From Sphingomonas natans (GTDB lineage: Bacteria > Pseudomonadota > Alphaproteobacteria > Sphingomonadales > Sphingomonadaceae), in NCBI RefSeq assembly GCF_030546695.1, contig NZ_JAUOTP010000004.1, positions 62,001-126,000 on the forward strand: 64,000 bases of DNA, in the 5' to 3' direction. Shown in pieces: positions 29,878-38,860 of this stretch (positions are counted from its first letter, which is position 1; each line of letters starts with the position of its first letter). A program made the translations under genes and the position numbers. Under the pieces are notes generated by a model that was given only the letters and a program-made list of their open reading frames with translations, was not told the DNA's origin and made no database searches.

Positions 29878-30991
29878 CGAACCGCCCCGTCTCGAAGATA
29901 CCGGCCGGATCGAAAGCACGACGAACGCGCTCCTCGAGCCTAGCGAGCATGGCCGGCTGCGGGTGAAACGTCGGCGCGCCACCGCCCCGGATCAGCATCG
30001 CCTTGCCATCCAGAAGTTCGGCAGCCCCGCGCACCGGTTCGGCATCGCCGCCGCCGAGCCAGACCAGCCCTCCGCCCCAGTCCGCCAGCCACGGCCGATC
30101 GAGCCGCTCCACGAACGCAGCAAAGCTCTTTGGGGGAAGGCTGACCCGCCACAGCACCGCCTGTTCACGCAATGGCGCGAGTGTTCGCATCGTCTCCCAG
30201 ACGTCGCCGTCAATCTCGTCGGTAGCGCCAAAATCGGCCAATGCCGCCCTTAGCGTTTCCGTCCGCGCATCGATCGAAGGACGCGCACCCTGCAGGCGGA
30301 AGACGGTGCGCGACGGCGCTCCGGCCTGCATCGGGATGAAGGCGGCACCGGAGACGTCGGCGGTGGAGCCCTGCACGCGCGCCATCGCCCGATAGGCGCG
30401 GCCCGGATCCAGACCGACAACCGCGAAGCTCGAAGTTTCGCGCGGTACCGGCAGCACCTTCACGGTCAATTCGGTGAGCGCCGCGAGCCGCCCCCAGCTT
30501 CCTGCGATTATCTTCGGCAGATCATAGCCCGTGACATTCTTCACCACCTCGGCGCCGCCTACGAAAGCCTCGCCCCGCCCCGAAATCGCGCGAAATCCGA
30601 GCAGATGGTCGCGCGCGCCACCGCGGAAAGGCCGGGCCGATCCGGCAACGCCCGCCGCAATCACGCCGCCGATTGTCGCGTGCCCCGATTGCGCACCGAA
30701 GATCGGACCATGGTCGAAAGGCTCGAAGCCCAGCATCTGCCGATCGGCCGCAACCAGCGCCTCGACCTCTGCCAGCGGCGTCGCAGGCCGCACCGTGAGC
30801 ACCAATTCGGCAGGGTCATAATCGACGATCCCCGCAAAGGCGGACATGTCCACGATATCGGCGATGCCGGCCCTCCACCCGATTTGCGCTTTGCTCCCGC
30901 CGGCACGCAATTCCAGCTTGCGGCCGGCTGCGGCGGCATCAGAGATCAGCGCACCGAGCGCCTGCTCATCATTTGGTCGATGGACGCACAT
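29867..30991 (-). CDS. glcE: Glycolate oxidase FAD-binding subunit GlcE
   Basis: A 374-residue subunit of the FAD-linked oxidase family. The PCMH-type FAD-binding region has ELRAGGSKAQIGW, VEALVAADRQMLGFEPFDHG, TIGGVIAAGVAGSARPFRGG and GGAEVVKNVTGYDLPKI. It is shorter than GlcD, as expected for GlcE. The start MCVHRPNDEQ at 30991 overlaps the glcD stop by one base. It works with GlcD and GlcF to oxidise glycolate to glyoxylate at the cytoplasmic face of the membrane. Confidence 0.93.
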   Translation of the reverse strand: MCVHRPNDEQALGALISDAAAAGRKLELRAGGSKAQIGWRAGIADIVDMSAFAGIVDYDPAELVLTVRPATPLAEVEALVAADRQMLGFEPFDHGPIFGAQSGHATIGGVIAAGVAGSARPFRGGARDHLLGFRAISGRGEAFVGGAEVVKNVTGYDLPKIIAGSWGRLAALTELTVKVLPVPRETSSFAVVGLDPGRAYRAMARVQGSTADVSGAAFIPMQAGAPSRTVFRLQGARPSIDARTETLRAALADFGATDEIDGDVWETMRTLAPLREQAVLWRVSLPPKSFAAFVERLDRPWLADWGGGLVWLGGGDAEPVRGAAELLDGKAMLIRGGGAPTFHPQPAMLARLEERVRRAFDPAGIFETGRFDAH

Positions 30992-32484
30992 CAGAAGCGC
31001 GGCAGATCGGGATGCGGGACCTGACCGCGATGCACGTGGACGCGGCCGAGCTCCGCGCATCGATGAAGCGTCGGGAATACCTTGCCCGGATTGAGCAGCA
31101 GATCCGGATCGAACGCGCATTTCACGCGCTGCTGCTGTGCGAGATCGTTTTCGGAGAACATCTCCGGCATCAGATCCCTTTTCTCGACCCCGACGCCATG
31201 CTCGCCCGTGAGGACGCCTCCGACCTCCACGCACAGCCGAAGGATCGCACTGCCAAAGGCCTCCGCGCGCTCCAATTGCCCAGGGATGTTCGCATCGTAG
31301 AGGATCAGCGGGTGCAGATTGCCGTCGCCGGCGTGGAACACATTGGCGACCTTCAATCCGAAGTCGTCGCTCATCCGGTCCATGCGCTGGAGAACCTCCG
31401 GCAGGCGGCGCCTCGGGATCGTGCCGTCCATGCAATAATAATCCGGGGCAAGTTGACCCGTCGCTGGAAAGGCGGCCTTGCGGCCCGCCCAGAACGCGAC
31501 CCTTTCCTGCTCATCGCGCGACGCGCGCAGCGTCGTTGCACCGTTCCGCCGCGCGATCGCCGCAACCTCGTCCGCGAGATACGTGCACTCCGCCTCGGGG
31601 CCATCGAGTTCGACGATCAGCAGCGCATCGACGTCGAGAGGGTAGCCGACGCGCACGAACGCCTCGGCGCAATGGATCGCAGGGCGGTCCATCATCTCCA
31701 TGCCCGCCGGTATGATCCCGGCGGCGATGATCTCGGCAACGGCTTGGCCTGCGCCCTGCACGGTGGCGAAGCCCATCAGAAGCGCCTTCGCGGTTTCGGG
31801 GGTCGCCAGGAGACGGACCGTCACCTCGGTGACCACGCCGAGCAACCCTTCCGATCCAACGATGAGCCCCAGCAAATCGAGGCCGCCCGGGTCGAGCGCG
31901 CGTCCCCCGATCCGCACGATCTCGCCATCGATCGTGACGAGTTCAACCGCCAGGACATTGTTGGTCGTCAGGCCATATTTCAGGCAGTGTACGCCGCCCG
32001 AATTCTCCGCAACGTTGCCGCCGATGGAACAGGCGATCTGGCTCGACGGATCCGGCGCATAATAGAAGCCACGATCTTCGACAGCACGTGTGATCGCGAG
32101 ATTTGTGACGCCCGGCTGCACGATGGCGACCCGATCGTCATAGTCGATCTCCAATATGCGATTGAGCTTCGACAGGCCGAGCAAGACGCCGTCCTCCAAC
32201 GGCAGCGCCCCGCCGGACAGCGATGTGCCCGACCCGCGTGGAACGACCCGCACGCCCGCATCGCGACACCAGACCAGGATAGCAGCGACCTGCTCCTTGG
32301 TATCAGGCAACACGACGACGAGCGGAATCTGCCGATAGGCGGTCAGCGCGTCCGATTCATAGGCACGCCGCCCGTCGAGATCGTCGATCACGCCTTCGCC
32401 GGGGACGATCGCGCGCAACGCGGCCACGATCTCTGCGCGTCGCGCAAGGATGTCGGGCTTCGGCTCGGGCATTTTCAGTGTCAT
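30991..32484 (-). CDS. glcD: Glycolate oxidase catalytic subunit GlcD
   Basis: A 497-residue FAD-linked oxidase. The FAD-binding PCMH region includes VVPRGSGTSLSGGALPLEDG, ACSIGGNVAENSGGVHCLKYG and the C-terminal cap ends GVLTGEHGVGVEKRDLM. These match GlcD and D-lactate dehydrogenase relatives; the glcEFGB neighbours decide for glycolate. It is the first gene of the operon. Divergent from a LysR gene across 81 bp, which is likely to hold the operon promoter and the regulator site. Confidence 0.95.
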   Translation of the reverse strand: MTLKMPEPKPDILARRAEIVAALRAIVPGEGVIDDLDGRRAYESDALTAYRQIPLVVVLPDTKEQVAAILVWCRDAGVRVVPRGSGTSLSGGALPLEDGVLLGLSKLNRILEIDYDDRVAIVQPGVTNLAITRAVEDRGFYYAPDPSSQIACSIGGNVAENSGGVHCLKYGLTTNNVLAVELVTIDGEIVRIGGRALDPGGLDLLGLIVGSEGLLGVVTEVTVRLLATPETAKALLMGFATVQGAGQAVAEIIAAGIIPAGMEMMDRPAIHCAEAFVRVGYPLDVDALLIVELDGPEAECTYLADEVAAIARRNGATTLRASRDEQERVAFWAGRKAAFPATGQLAPDYYCMDGTIPRRRLPEVLQRMDRMSDDFGLKVANVFHAGDGNLHPLILYDANIPGQLERAEAFGSAILRLCVEVGGVLTGEHGVGVEKRDLMPEMFSENDLAQQQRVKCAFDPDLLLNPGKVFPTLHRCAELGRVHVHRGQVPHPDLPRF

Positions 32485-32565
32485 GGCGCGTCCGTCAGTC
32501 TAGCGCCGGGCCGACTGCGTCACTAGGGGACAAACTCAGCAATCACTTTCCTTTGTCAGGAACGA

Positions 32566-33468
32566 ATGGGCATGGATCGGGACTATGCGCTGTACGCCCG
32601 CATCGTCGCGGCAGGCAGCCTGTCCGGGGCGGGCAGGGCATTGGGCGTTTCTCCCTCGTGGGTCTCCAAGCGTTTGTCGGACCTCGAGCAGAGGCTGGGC
32701 TCGCAACTGATAACGCGTTCGACCAGGCGGCTCGCGCTGACCGCAGCCGGCGTCCGCTTCCATGCCGATGTGCTCGCGATCCTGGCGGCAGCGGCGGCCG
32801 CAGAGGCCCGGGTGAAGCAGATGGACAATGTTCCGTCAGGCCCGTTGCGCATCACGGCACCGACATCGTTCGGCCGGCTGCACATCGCGCCCTACCTCAA
32901 ACCTTTCCTGGATCTTTATCCGGCGATCCAGCTCTCGATGGATTTGTCGGATCGCTTCGTGGACCTTGCCGGCGAGGGGATCGACATCGCCGTCCGCATC
33001 ACGGCCGCCGTCGATCCGCGTTTGGCTGTCGATCGATTGGGAGACAGTCCGCGCGTCCTGTGCGCCGCACCGGCCTATCTCGTCGATCATGGGGCGCCGC
33101 CGTCGCTGGATAGCCTTGGCAGCCATCGGCTCCTGGCCGCGAACGGACAATTGCCCTGGCGACTGAGCGGACCCGATGGCGAAGCCGTCGTCACCGCGCC
33201 GAGCGCGGTCGAGACCAACTCCAGCGAAGTCGTGCGCGAACTCGCGCTGGCCGGCGTGGGGATAGCGCTGCGCTCGTTGTGGGACGTGCAGGCCGATCTC
33301 GCCAGCAACCGCCTGATCCGGGTCCTGCCGGATTACGAAGGCAGCAGCGAGGTCGGCATCTATGCGGTACATCTGCGCACCACGCGCCCGAGACCGGCGC
33401 TGTTGGCCTTCCGCGACTTCCTCACGGATGTCGTCGCCAGGTCGATCCGCCGGAACATCGTCGAATGA
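32566..33468 (+). CDS. LysR-family transcriptional regulator
   Basis: A 300-residue protein with an N-terminal HTH (YALYARIVAAGSLSGAGRAL, then SPSWVSKRLSDLEQRLG) and a LysR substrate-binding domain (GPLRITAPTSFGRLHIAPY, then GEGIDIAVRITAAVDPRL). It belongs to the CrgA/YhjC-like subgroup by these segments. ATG at 32566 with AGGA just upstream; another in-frame ATG is six bases later. Divergent from glcD, so it is the natural candidate regulator of the glc operon, in place of the GntR-type GlcC known from E. coli. Confidence 0.9.
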   Translation: MGMDRDYALYARIVAAGSLSGAGRALGVSPSWVSKRLSDLEQRLGSQLITRSTRRLALTAAGVRFHADVLAILAAAAAAEARVKQMDNVPSGPLRITAPTSFGRLHIAPYLKPFLDLYPAIQLSMDLSDRFVDLAGEGIDIAVRITAAVDPRLAVDRLGDSPRVLCAAPAYLVDHGAPPSLDSLGSHRLLAANGQLPWRLSGPDGEAVVTAPSAVETNSSEVVRELALAGVGIALRSLWDVQADLASNRLIRVLPDYEGSSEVGIYAVHLRTTRPRPALLAFRDFLTDVVARSIRRNIVE

Positions 33469-33546
33469 GGTACGCAGCATCGTTTGTCTACGAGGCGGGA
33501 CGGTAGACGATCGGGTCACCGCTCCCGCGACGCGGGACACAGGGTC

Positions 33547-35766
33547 TCAAGGCTGGATTGATGCGGCCTCCATCGTTGTCCTTTCCTCGAGCGTCGCATC
33601 GCCTGACGAGGCGCCGACGGCGACACGATAGTCCCCTGCAGGCACGGACCAGCGATGCGCAGCCGTATCGAAATTCGCGAGGAGGCGGTTGTCGACCGTC
33701 ATCGTGACGCGCTTCTTTTCGCCGGGCGCGAGCGAAACCTTCTGGAAGCCGATCAATCTCTTGAGCTTCCTGCCGCCCGCTTGCGTGAGATAGGCTTGCG
33801 GCACGTCCATGCCGGCGCGGTCGCCCACATTGGCCACGTCGAAGCTCACGGACATGGTTCGACCGCCTTGTATGCTCAGGCTGGAATACGTGAATTGCGT
33901 ATAGGAAAGGCCGAAACCGAACGGAAAGAGCGGATCGTGGCCGGTTTTTGCAATGTAGCGATAGCCGACATCCGCACCTTCGTCATGATCGGCATCGACA
34001 TGCGCACCCGGTGCGGCCGACATGCCTGCAATGTCCATCCGCGGAAGCTGCTGCGCGGATCTTGGAAAAGTCATCGGCAGCCGCCCGGAAGGCACCACGC
34101 GTCCGAACAGGACATCGGCAACCGCATCGCCTCCGCCCGCGCCGCCATACCATGCCTCGAGCACGCCCGCCGTTTGGTTGAGCCATGGCATCACGACCGG
34201 ACCGCCTGTCTCCAGCACGACGATCGTCTTGGGGTTTACCGCTGCGACAGCCGAGATCAGCGCATCCTGACCGTTCGGCAAGGTAAGGTCAGGCGCGTCG
34301 GCGCCTTCGGCCATCCACTTCGACGCGAAGACGATGACGATATCCGCTTTCTTCGCGCGGGCGGTCGCAGCTCCGATATATTGTCCGTCATCGAACGAGA
34401 CTGTCGCTCCACCTGCCCGCGCGCGGATCGAGTCATAAGGGCTTGGCCCCTGCAATACCATTCGGCGCCACGCGGCCATCTCCGTGACGCCGCCTGTCCC
34501 GAGCTCGATGATCTGTTTGGCAGTCACGTCGGGCGGAAAGACCTGCGACGACCCCCCTCCTGACATCATGCCGCGATCCGCATATTGCCCGATCACAAGG
34601 ATCGTCTTTGCAGATGCGGCCAGCGGCAGCGCACCCTCGCGGTTGCGCAGCAGGACGATACCCTGCCGTTCCACTTCCTCCGCGACCTTACGGTTGCCAG
34701 CATAGTCGATCGGCCGTCGCTGCGCCGGCAGCGGATCGTCCATGAGCCCGGTGGCGATCATCGAGTGCAATATGCGCCCGGTCATGTCCCGCAGTCGGGC
34801 GGCGGGAACGGTGCCGGCCTGAACCGCCGCTTTGAGCGGCGCGCCGAACCACACCTGTTTGTCGATCTGCTCGCCCGACTGCTGATCGAGCCCTTTGATG
34901 GCGAAATCGGTAGCATACACAGCGCCCCAATCCGACATCACCCAGCCCGGATACGACCAGTCCTCCTTGAGGACGCGATTCAGCAGGAAATCATTGCCGC
35001 AGGCCTGGGCCCCGCCCACCAGATTATATGCGCACATCACGGAGCCCGGCTGCCCCCGCTCGATGCCGATCTCGAAGGCCAGAAGATCACTTTCCCGGAA
35101 TGCCCCCTCCTCAATCCGCTCATTCACGACATGCCGCAGCGTTTCCTGATCGTTGAGCGCGAAATGCTTGATCGTCGAGATGATGTGGTTGCTTTGGACA
35201 CCGCGAATGGATGCACCTGCCAGCGTGCCGGCCAGCAGGGGATCCTCGCCGAGATATTCGAAATTGCGGCCAGAGCGCGGATCGCGCGTCAGGTTGACGC
35301 CACCCGCAAGAAGCACGTTGAACCCTTTTGCGCGCGCTTCGGCGCCGATCATCTTGCCGCCGGCATAAGCAAGATCCGGGTTGAACGTCGCCGCCAGCGC
35401 GAGGCCCGATGGCAATGCCGTTGCCCCGTCAGCGCCGCGAAAGCGCATGGGGTTCGTCACGCCGAGGCTCGCATCCGTCTCGTAAAGCGCGGGGATGCCC
35501 AGACGCGCGACCCCTGGCACGAACCCCGCCGCCAGTGGGATGCCGGGGGGCACGGTCCGGCCCTTGATCGGAACTGCCGCTATGCCGTGGACCAGGGAGA
35601 TGCGCTCGTCGAGCGTCAGCCGCGCATTGAGCAGGTCCGCCCGCTGCTTGCTCGAAAGCGATTTGTTCATCCACGGTCGCGCAGGCGGCGCGGCAGCGGT
35701 CGCCACGCCCGTCAGCGCCGTCATCGCCAGCATTATCGTTGCTCGCACCCGCGCGGTCTTGGCCAT
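33547..35766 (-). CDS. GH3 family beta-glucosidase, exported
   Basis: About 739 residues. MAKTARVRATIMLAMTALTG is a signal peptide ending near TAAAPPARP, so the enzyme is periplasmic. The GH3 N-terminal barrel holds GVNLTRDPRSGRNFEYLGEDP, IKHFALNDQE and the nucleophile Asp in GWVMSDWGAV (about residue 277). The C-terminal domain and fibronectin-III-like domain follow (FPFGFGLSYTQFTYS). It hydrolyses beta-linked terminal glucose or xylose. GGGGGA precedes tandem ATGs at 35769 and 35766. It is 30 bp downstream of the GH78 gene in a probable operon. Confidence 0.93.
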   Translation of the reverse strand: MAKTARVRATIMLAMTALTGVATAAAPPARPWMNKSLSSKQRADLLNARLTLDERISLVHGIAAVPIKGRTVPPGIPLAAGFVPGVARLGIPALYETDASLGVTNPMRFRGADGATALPSGLALAATFNPDLAYAGGKMIGAEARAKGFNVLLAGGVNLTRDPRSGRNFEYLGEDPLLAGTLAGASIRGVQSNHIISTIKHFALNDQETLRHVVNERIEEGAFRESDLLAFEIGIERGQPGSVMCAYNLVGGAQACGNDFLLNRVLKEDWSYPGWVMSDWGAVYATDFAIKGLDQQSGEQIDKQVWFGAPLKAAVQAGTVPAARLRDMTGRILHSMIATGLMDDPLPAQRRPIDYAGNRKVAEEVERQGIVLLRNREGALPLAASAKTILVIGQYADRGMMSGGGSSQVFPPDVTAKQIIELGTGGVTEMAAWRRMVLQGPSPYDSIRARAGGATVSFDDGQYIGAATARAKKADIVIVFASKWMAEGADAPDLTLPNGQDALISAVAAVNPKTIVVLETGGPVVMPWLNQTAGVLEAWYGGAGGGDAVADVLFGRVVPSGRLPMTFPRSAQQLPRMDIAGMSAAPGAHVDADHDEGADVGYRYIAKTGHDPLFPFGFGLSYTQFTYSSLSIQGGRTMSVSFDVANVGDRAGMDVPQAYLTQAGGRKLKRLIGFQKVSLAPGEKKRVTMTVDNRLLANFDTAAHRWSVPAGDYRVAVGASSGDATLEERTTMEAASIQP

Positions 35767-35798
35767 CATCGTCCCCCTATCCTTCGATTCGTTGTCGC

Positions 35799-38486
35799 TC
35801 AGCGAGGCGCCGTGATCCGAGTTTTGCCGCTCCCGAGCGGCCAATCGCGGCCGCCGAACACGAACGTTCCCGACACGCCGTCCGGAAGCTCGATTTCGGC
35901 TTCCAAGCCGGCCGCTCCTTGTCGATATCGCGTGCGGATCAGCCCCGCAGGATGCGCCATCGCTGCATCGACCATTTCGAGCGCGCCGAGTTGGGGCGCG
36001 ATCCGCACCTTTGAAAAGCCGCTGGCGGCCGGCTGAATGCCGGCAACATAGCTGAGCAGCCCGCTCGTCGGATGTGCGCTCCACGCGTGGCTGTCCGAAC
36101 GGCTCGGGTCCGGGTTTTCGGGCCAAGTCGTGAAATGCTGCTTGAGAAGGTCACGCCACGCATCCAGCAGTCCGAGATATCGATCGCCGAGGCCGGCATG
36201 ATCGAGCGCCCGGGCGAGGTAGAACGAGAAGTAGAAGGTGGTCCCGGTCATGCCTGCTGGCGCGTCGATCCCGTGACCCGGAACGATGATCCTTCGCAAT
36301 AGCCCGGCCTGCTCTGCCTTCGGCGCGACATCGTAAAGCACTGCCAGCGCGTTTGCGTGTTGACTGCAACTCGTCTTGGCGGGCGTATCGGCGTAGAGAC
36401 CGCGCCCCGCGTCCCAGCACTGGGCCTGAATCCCGCGCGCGGCGATCGCCGCCTGTTCCGCATCTTGACGCCCCCGTGCCGGATCGCCGATCGCGATTTC
36501 CAGATCAGCGGCCTCCTTCAGCGCTCCGAGGCGAAGCAGCGAGATCACGCAGCTGTCGGGCGCCTTGCCCGTGCGATCGCGTCCGCCATCGAGGCCATCG
36601 CGCCAATCGACGAACAGCCACCCCGGACTGGCCCGCACGATGCCGTCGTTGCGGACGAAAGGTGCGAACCAGTCGAGCACCGCGCGCATACCGGGAAGCG
36701 TTCGCTTCAGTACCGTCGGATCTGGTTGGCGCATCCAGTAATCGTGCAGCATCCCGATCCACAGCAGGGCGAACGGGGGAATCGGATTGCTGCCCGAGAT
36801 CGGCCATGACGATTGTGGCAGGCCATCCACCACGCGCGAATGATCGAACGCGTCGAGAGCCTGGATCGCAAGCTTCGGATCCCCGCCGATATCGTAGGAC
36901 AGTAACGCCTGGATGCGCGTGTCGCCGATATACTGAAGCTGCTCCCAATAGGCCGAATCCTGATAGGTTTCGTGCGCATCGAACAGACCGGTCATCCAGC
37001 CTATCCGCCAGATCTCGTTGAGTTGCGGATCGCTGCTGACGAAGTGGCCGCGCTGCTCGAACGGATATCCCGTTTCCCGAGTTTCGAAGCGGTCCAGCGT
37101 GATCGGCTGATCGCCGGTCTTCACGCGGATCTCGACATAGCGCCATGCCCGCCACCAGAAGGGTGCGAACCGTCGACCCGGTCGTCCGTCAGCCGTCAAT
37201 GTATCGGTCAGGCCAAGCGCAAGCCCGTCATCGATCCGGGCGCGATCGGCGAGCCGGAGCGGGCCGCCGCGATCGCCGCGTTTGACGGGATCGTACAACG
37301 CCTCGGCATAGGTGAGCGTGATCCTGGCCCCCCGCCCTCCGCTGACGATCAGCGTGGGATAGGCGGCAAGGACGCGCTGCGCGTCGATCAGCAGCCTCGC
37401 CTCGCTATGCGCGGGCACGACGGCCGCGCCATCGGGAAAGGCGCTCGCGGAGATGCCGTCCACGCGCACGACCCGGCCGCTGGGCACCGTCGCGTAACGC
37501 ATCTGCGGGAGCGCGTCCGGCACCAGCACACGCTTCTTCTCGCTCTGCGTGATCGCCGGCGCCGGCTCCTGCCAATCCGTCGCCGCGTCGGCGCCAGTCG
37601 TCCAGCCATCGATCTGCGCACCGGCGTCGATCTGCTCGGGCGCGCCGGCCGCATAATAAGTGGGGCCAACCTCGCCGATCAGCTGGCGCATGCCCGACCC
37701 GGCGTCCCTCGATCGATCGAGGCGGACGCGCCACAGGGGTCCCGTATCGATCGCAGCGTCGGCATCATGCTCCGCTTTGACCATGAAGCCCGTATGACCC
37801 GTCGAAATCTGCGCTACCGGTGCGACCTTGCCGTCGCTCCACACCTGCGCCGTGATCAGGTTCGGCCCGGCCTTCAGATAAGGCGCGAGATCCAGTGCTT
37901 CGTAGCGCCAATGCGCCAGATCGCCGCGGGCCGGACCTGCCGCGACGCGCAGACCGTTCACGTAGAGGATGAAGCGATTGTCCGCGCTGACGCGGATCGG
38001 CATTGTCGCCGGCTTGGCCGACAGGATCAGTCGACGCCGGAACTGAAGTGCGACCGGCTTCCCGCGGAAGTCCGCGACGAAGGCGGCCGGATGCGTGATC
38101 CACGGCGCGGCCACATCCAGTCGCGCCCTTGCAACTTCGTCCGCCGCGGCACGCGCGGCTGCGACGGCAGCGGGTGTGGGCGGAAGCGCGGCAAGCTCGC
38201 TGCCGATCCGCGTCAGGGCATCGCCTGGCAGATTATCGGGCGCGAAGCTGCGTATATCCGTCAGCGTCATCGCGCGGGCTTGCGGACCACCCGTGTTCAG
38301 CACCTTTGGCGCATAGCGACCGATGATGTCCCTCGCTCGCGCATCCTCCAGCAGAGTGCTCAGAGGCATCGCGCTCACGCTCGGACGCTCGGGCGTGATC
38401 ACGTGGTCTGCGTCCACCGCCTGCGAGAGCGCGCCGGAGGCGACGCCGGTTATCGCGAGACAGATGGAGAGAGCGACATATTTCAT
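35799..38486 (-). CDS. GH78-like alpha-L-rhamnosidase, exported
   Basis: An 895-residue protein beginning with the signal peptide MKYVALSICLAITGVASGA. Beta-sandwich domains with FILYVNGLRVAAGPARGD and a concanavalin-like segment with ITLTYAEALYDP precede an (alpha/alpha)6 barrel (DSAYWEQLQYIGDTRIQALLS, WPISGSNPIPPFALLWIGML) and a C-terminal beta-domain. This architecture matches GH78 rhamnosidases. It likely removes alpha-L-rhamnose in the periplasm. It sits between a small membrane-protein gene and the GH3 gene, all minus strand. Confidence 0.85.
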   Translation of the reverse strand: MKYVALSICLAITGVASGALSQAVDADHVITPERPSVSAMPLSTLLEDARARDIIGRYAPKVLNTGGPQARAMTLTDIRSFAPDNLPGDALTRIGSELAALPPTPAAVAAARAAADEVARARLDVAAPWITHPAAFVADFRGKPVALQFRRRLILSAKPATMPIRVSADNRFILYVNGLRVAAGPARGDLAHWRYEALDLAPYLKAGPNLITAQVWSDGKVAPVAQISTGHTGFMVKAEHDADAAIDTGPLWRVRLDRSRDAGSGMRQLIGEVGPTYYAAGAPEQIDAGAQIDGWTTGADAATDWQEPAPAITQSEKKRVLVPDALPQMRYATVPSGRVVRVDGISASAFPDGAAVVPAHSEARLLIDAQRVLAAYPTLIVSGGRGARITLTYAEALYDPVKRGDRGGPLRLADRARIDDGLALGLTDTLTADGRPGRRFAPFWWRAWRYVEIRVKTGDQPITLDRFETRETGYPFEQRGHFVSSDPQLNEIWRIGWMTGLFDAHETYQDSAYWEQLQYIGDTRIQALLSYDIGGDPKLAIQALDAFDHSRVVDGLPQSSWPISGSNPIPPFALLWIGMLHDYWMRQPDPTVLKRTLPGMRAVLDWFAPFVRNDGIVRASPGWLFVDWRDGLDGGRDRTGKAPDSCVISLLRLGALKEAADLEIAIGDPARGRQDAEQAAIAARGIQAQCWDAGRGLYADTPAKTSCSQHANALAVLYDVAPKAEQAGLLRRIIVPGHGIDAPAGMTGTTFYFSFYLARALDHAGLGDRYLGLLDAWRDLLKQHFTTWPENPDPSRSDSHAWSAHPTSGLLSYVAGIQPAASGFSKVRIAPQLGALEMVDAAMAHPAGLIRTRYRQGAAGLEAEIELPDGVSGTFVFGGRDWPLGSGKTRITAPR

Positions 38487-38546
38487 CGGGCGGATCCGTC
38501 TGTGCTTGTTGCGATAGTGCCGCTGAGGAGTGCGCCGGGATCGCAA

Positions 38547-38738
38547 TCAGTAAGCATGAGCCGCCTCCTCGTCGGGAGTGGGCCGGCGCGCATACCAGCC
38601 GAAAGCGGCGATGCCGGCATAGCAGAGCGCCGGCACGATCAGCGCCGCGATCAGGCTCCAGTTGAGGGTGGTCAGCCCCCCAAACAGAAAGAACAACGCG
38701 AAGACAAATGAAACAAGTCCGCGCCCGCGAATGCGCAT
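38547..38738 (-). CDS. Small two-helix membrane protein
   Basis: About 63 residues starting MRIRGRGLVSFVFALF. Two hydrophobic segments (VSFVFALFFLFGGL and LIAALIVPALCYAGIAAFGW) predict an inner-membrane hairpin; the C-terminus is acidic. A GGAAAG lies just before the ATG at 38738; a longer start at 38780 would give 77 residues. I do not recognise a family. It is placed between the esterase and GH78 genes on the same strand and may be part of their operon. Confidence 0.6.
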   Translation of the reverse strand: MRIRGRGLVSFVFALFFLFGGLTTLNWSLIAALIVPALCYAGIAAFGWYARRPTPDEEAAHAY

Positions 38739-38860
38739 GTTCTTTCCGTCCGATATGTCGCTCACCCCGGCAACAGACATCCAACCATCCCAATACTGAC
38801 GGGCTCATCGCGACGCCCGCCGCACCCGAAGCCTCTGATCCTACGCTTTGCCAGATCGTA

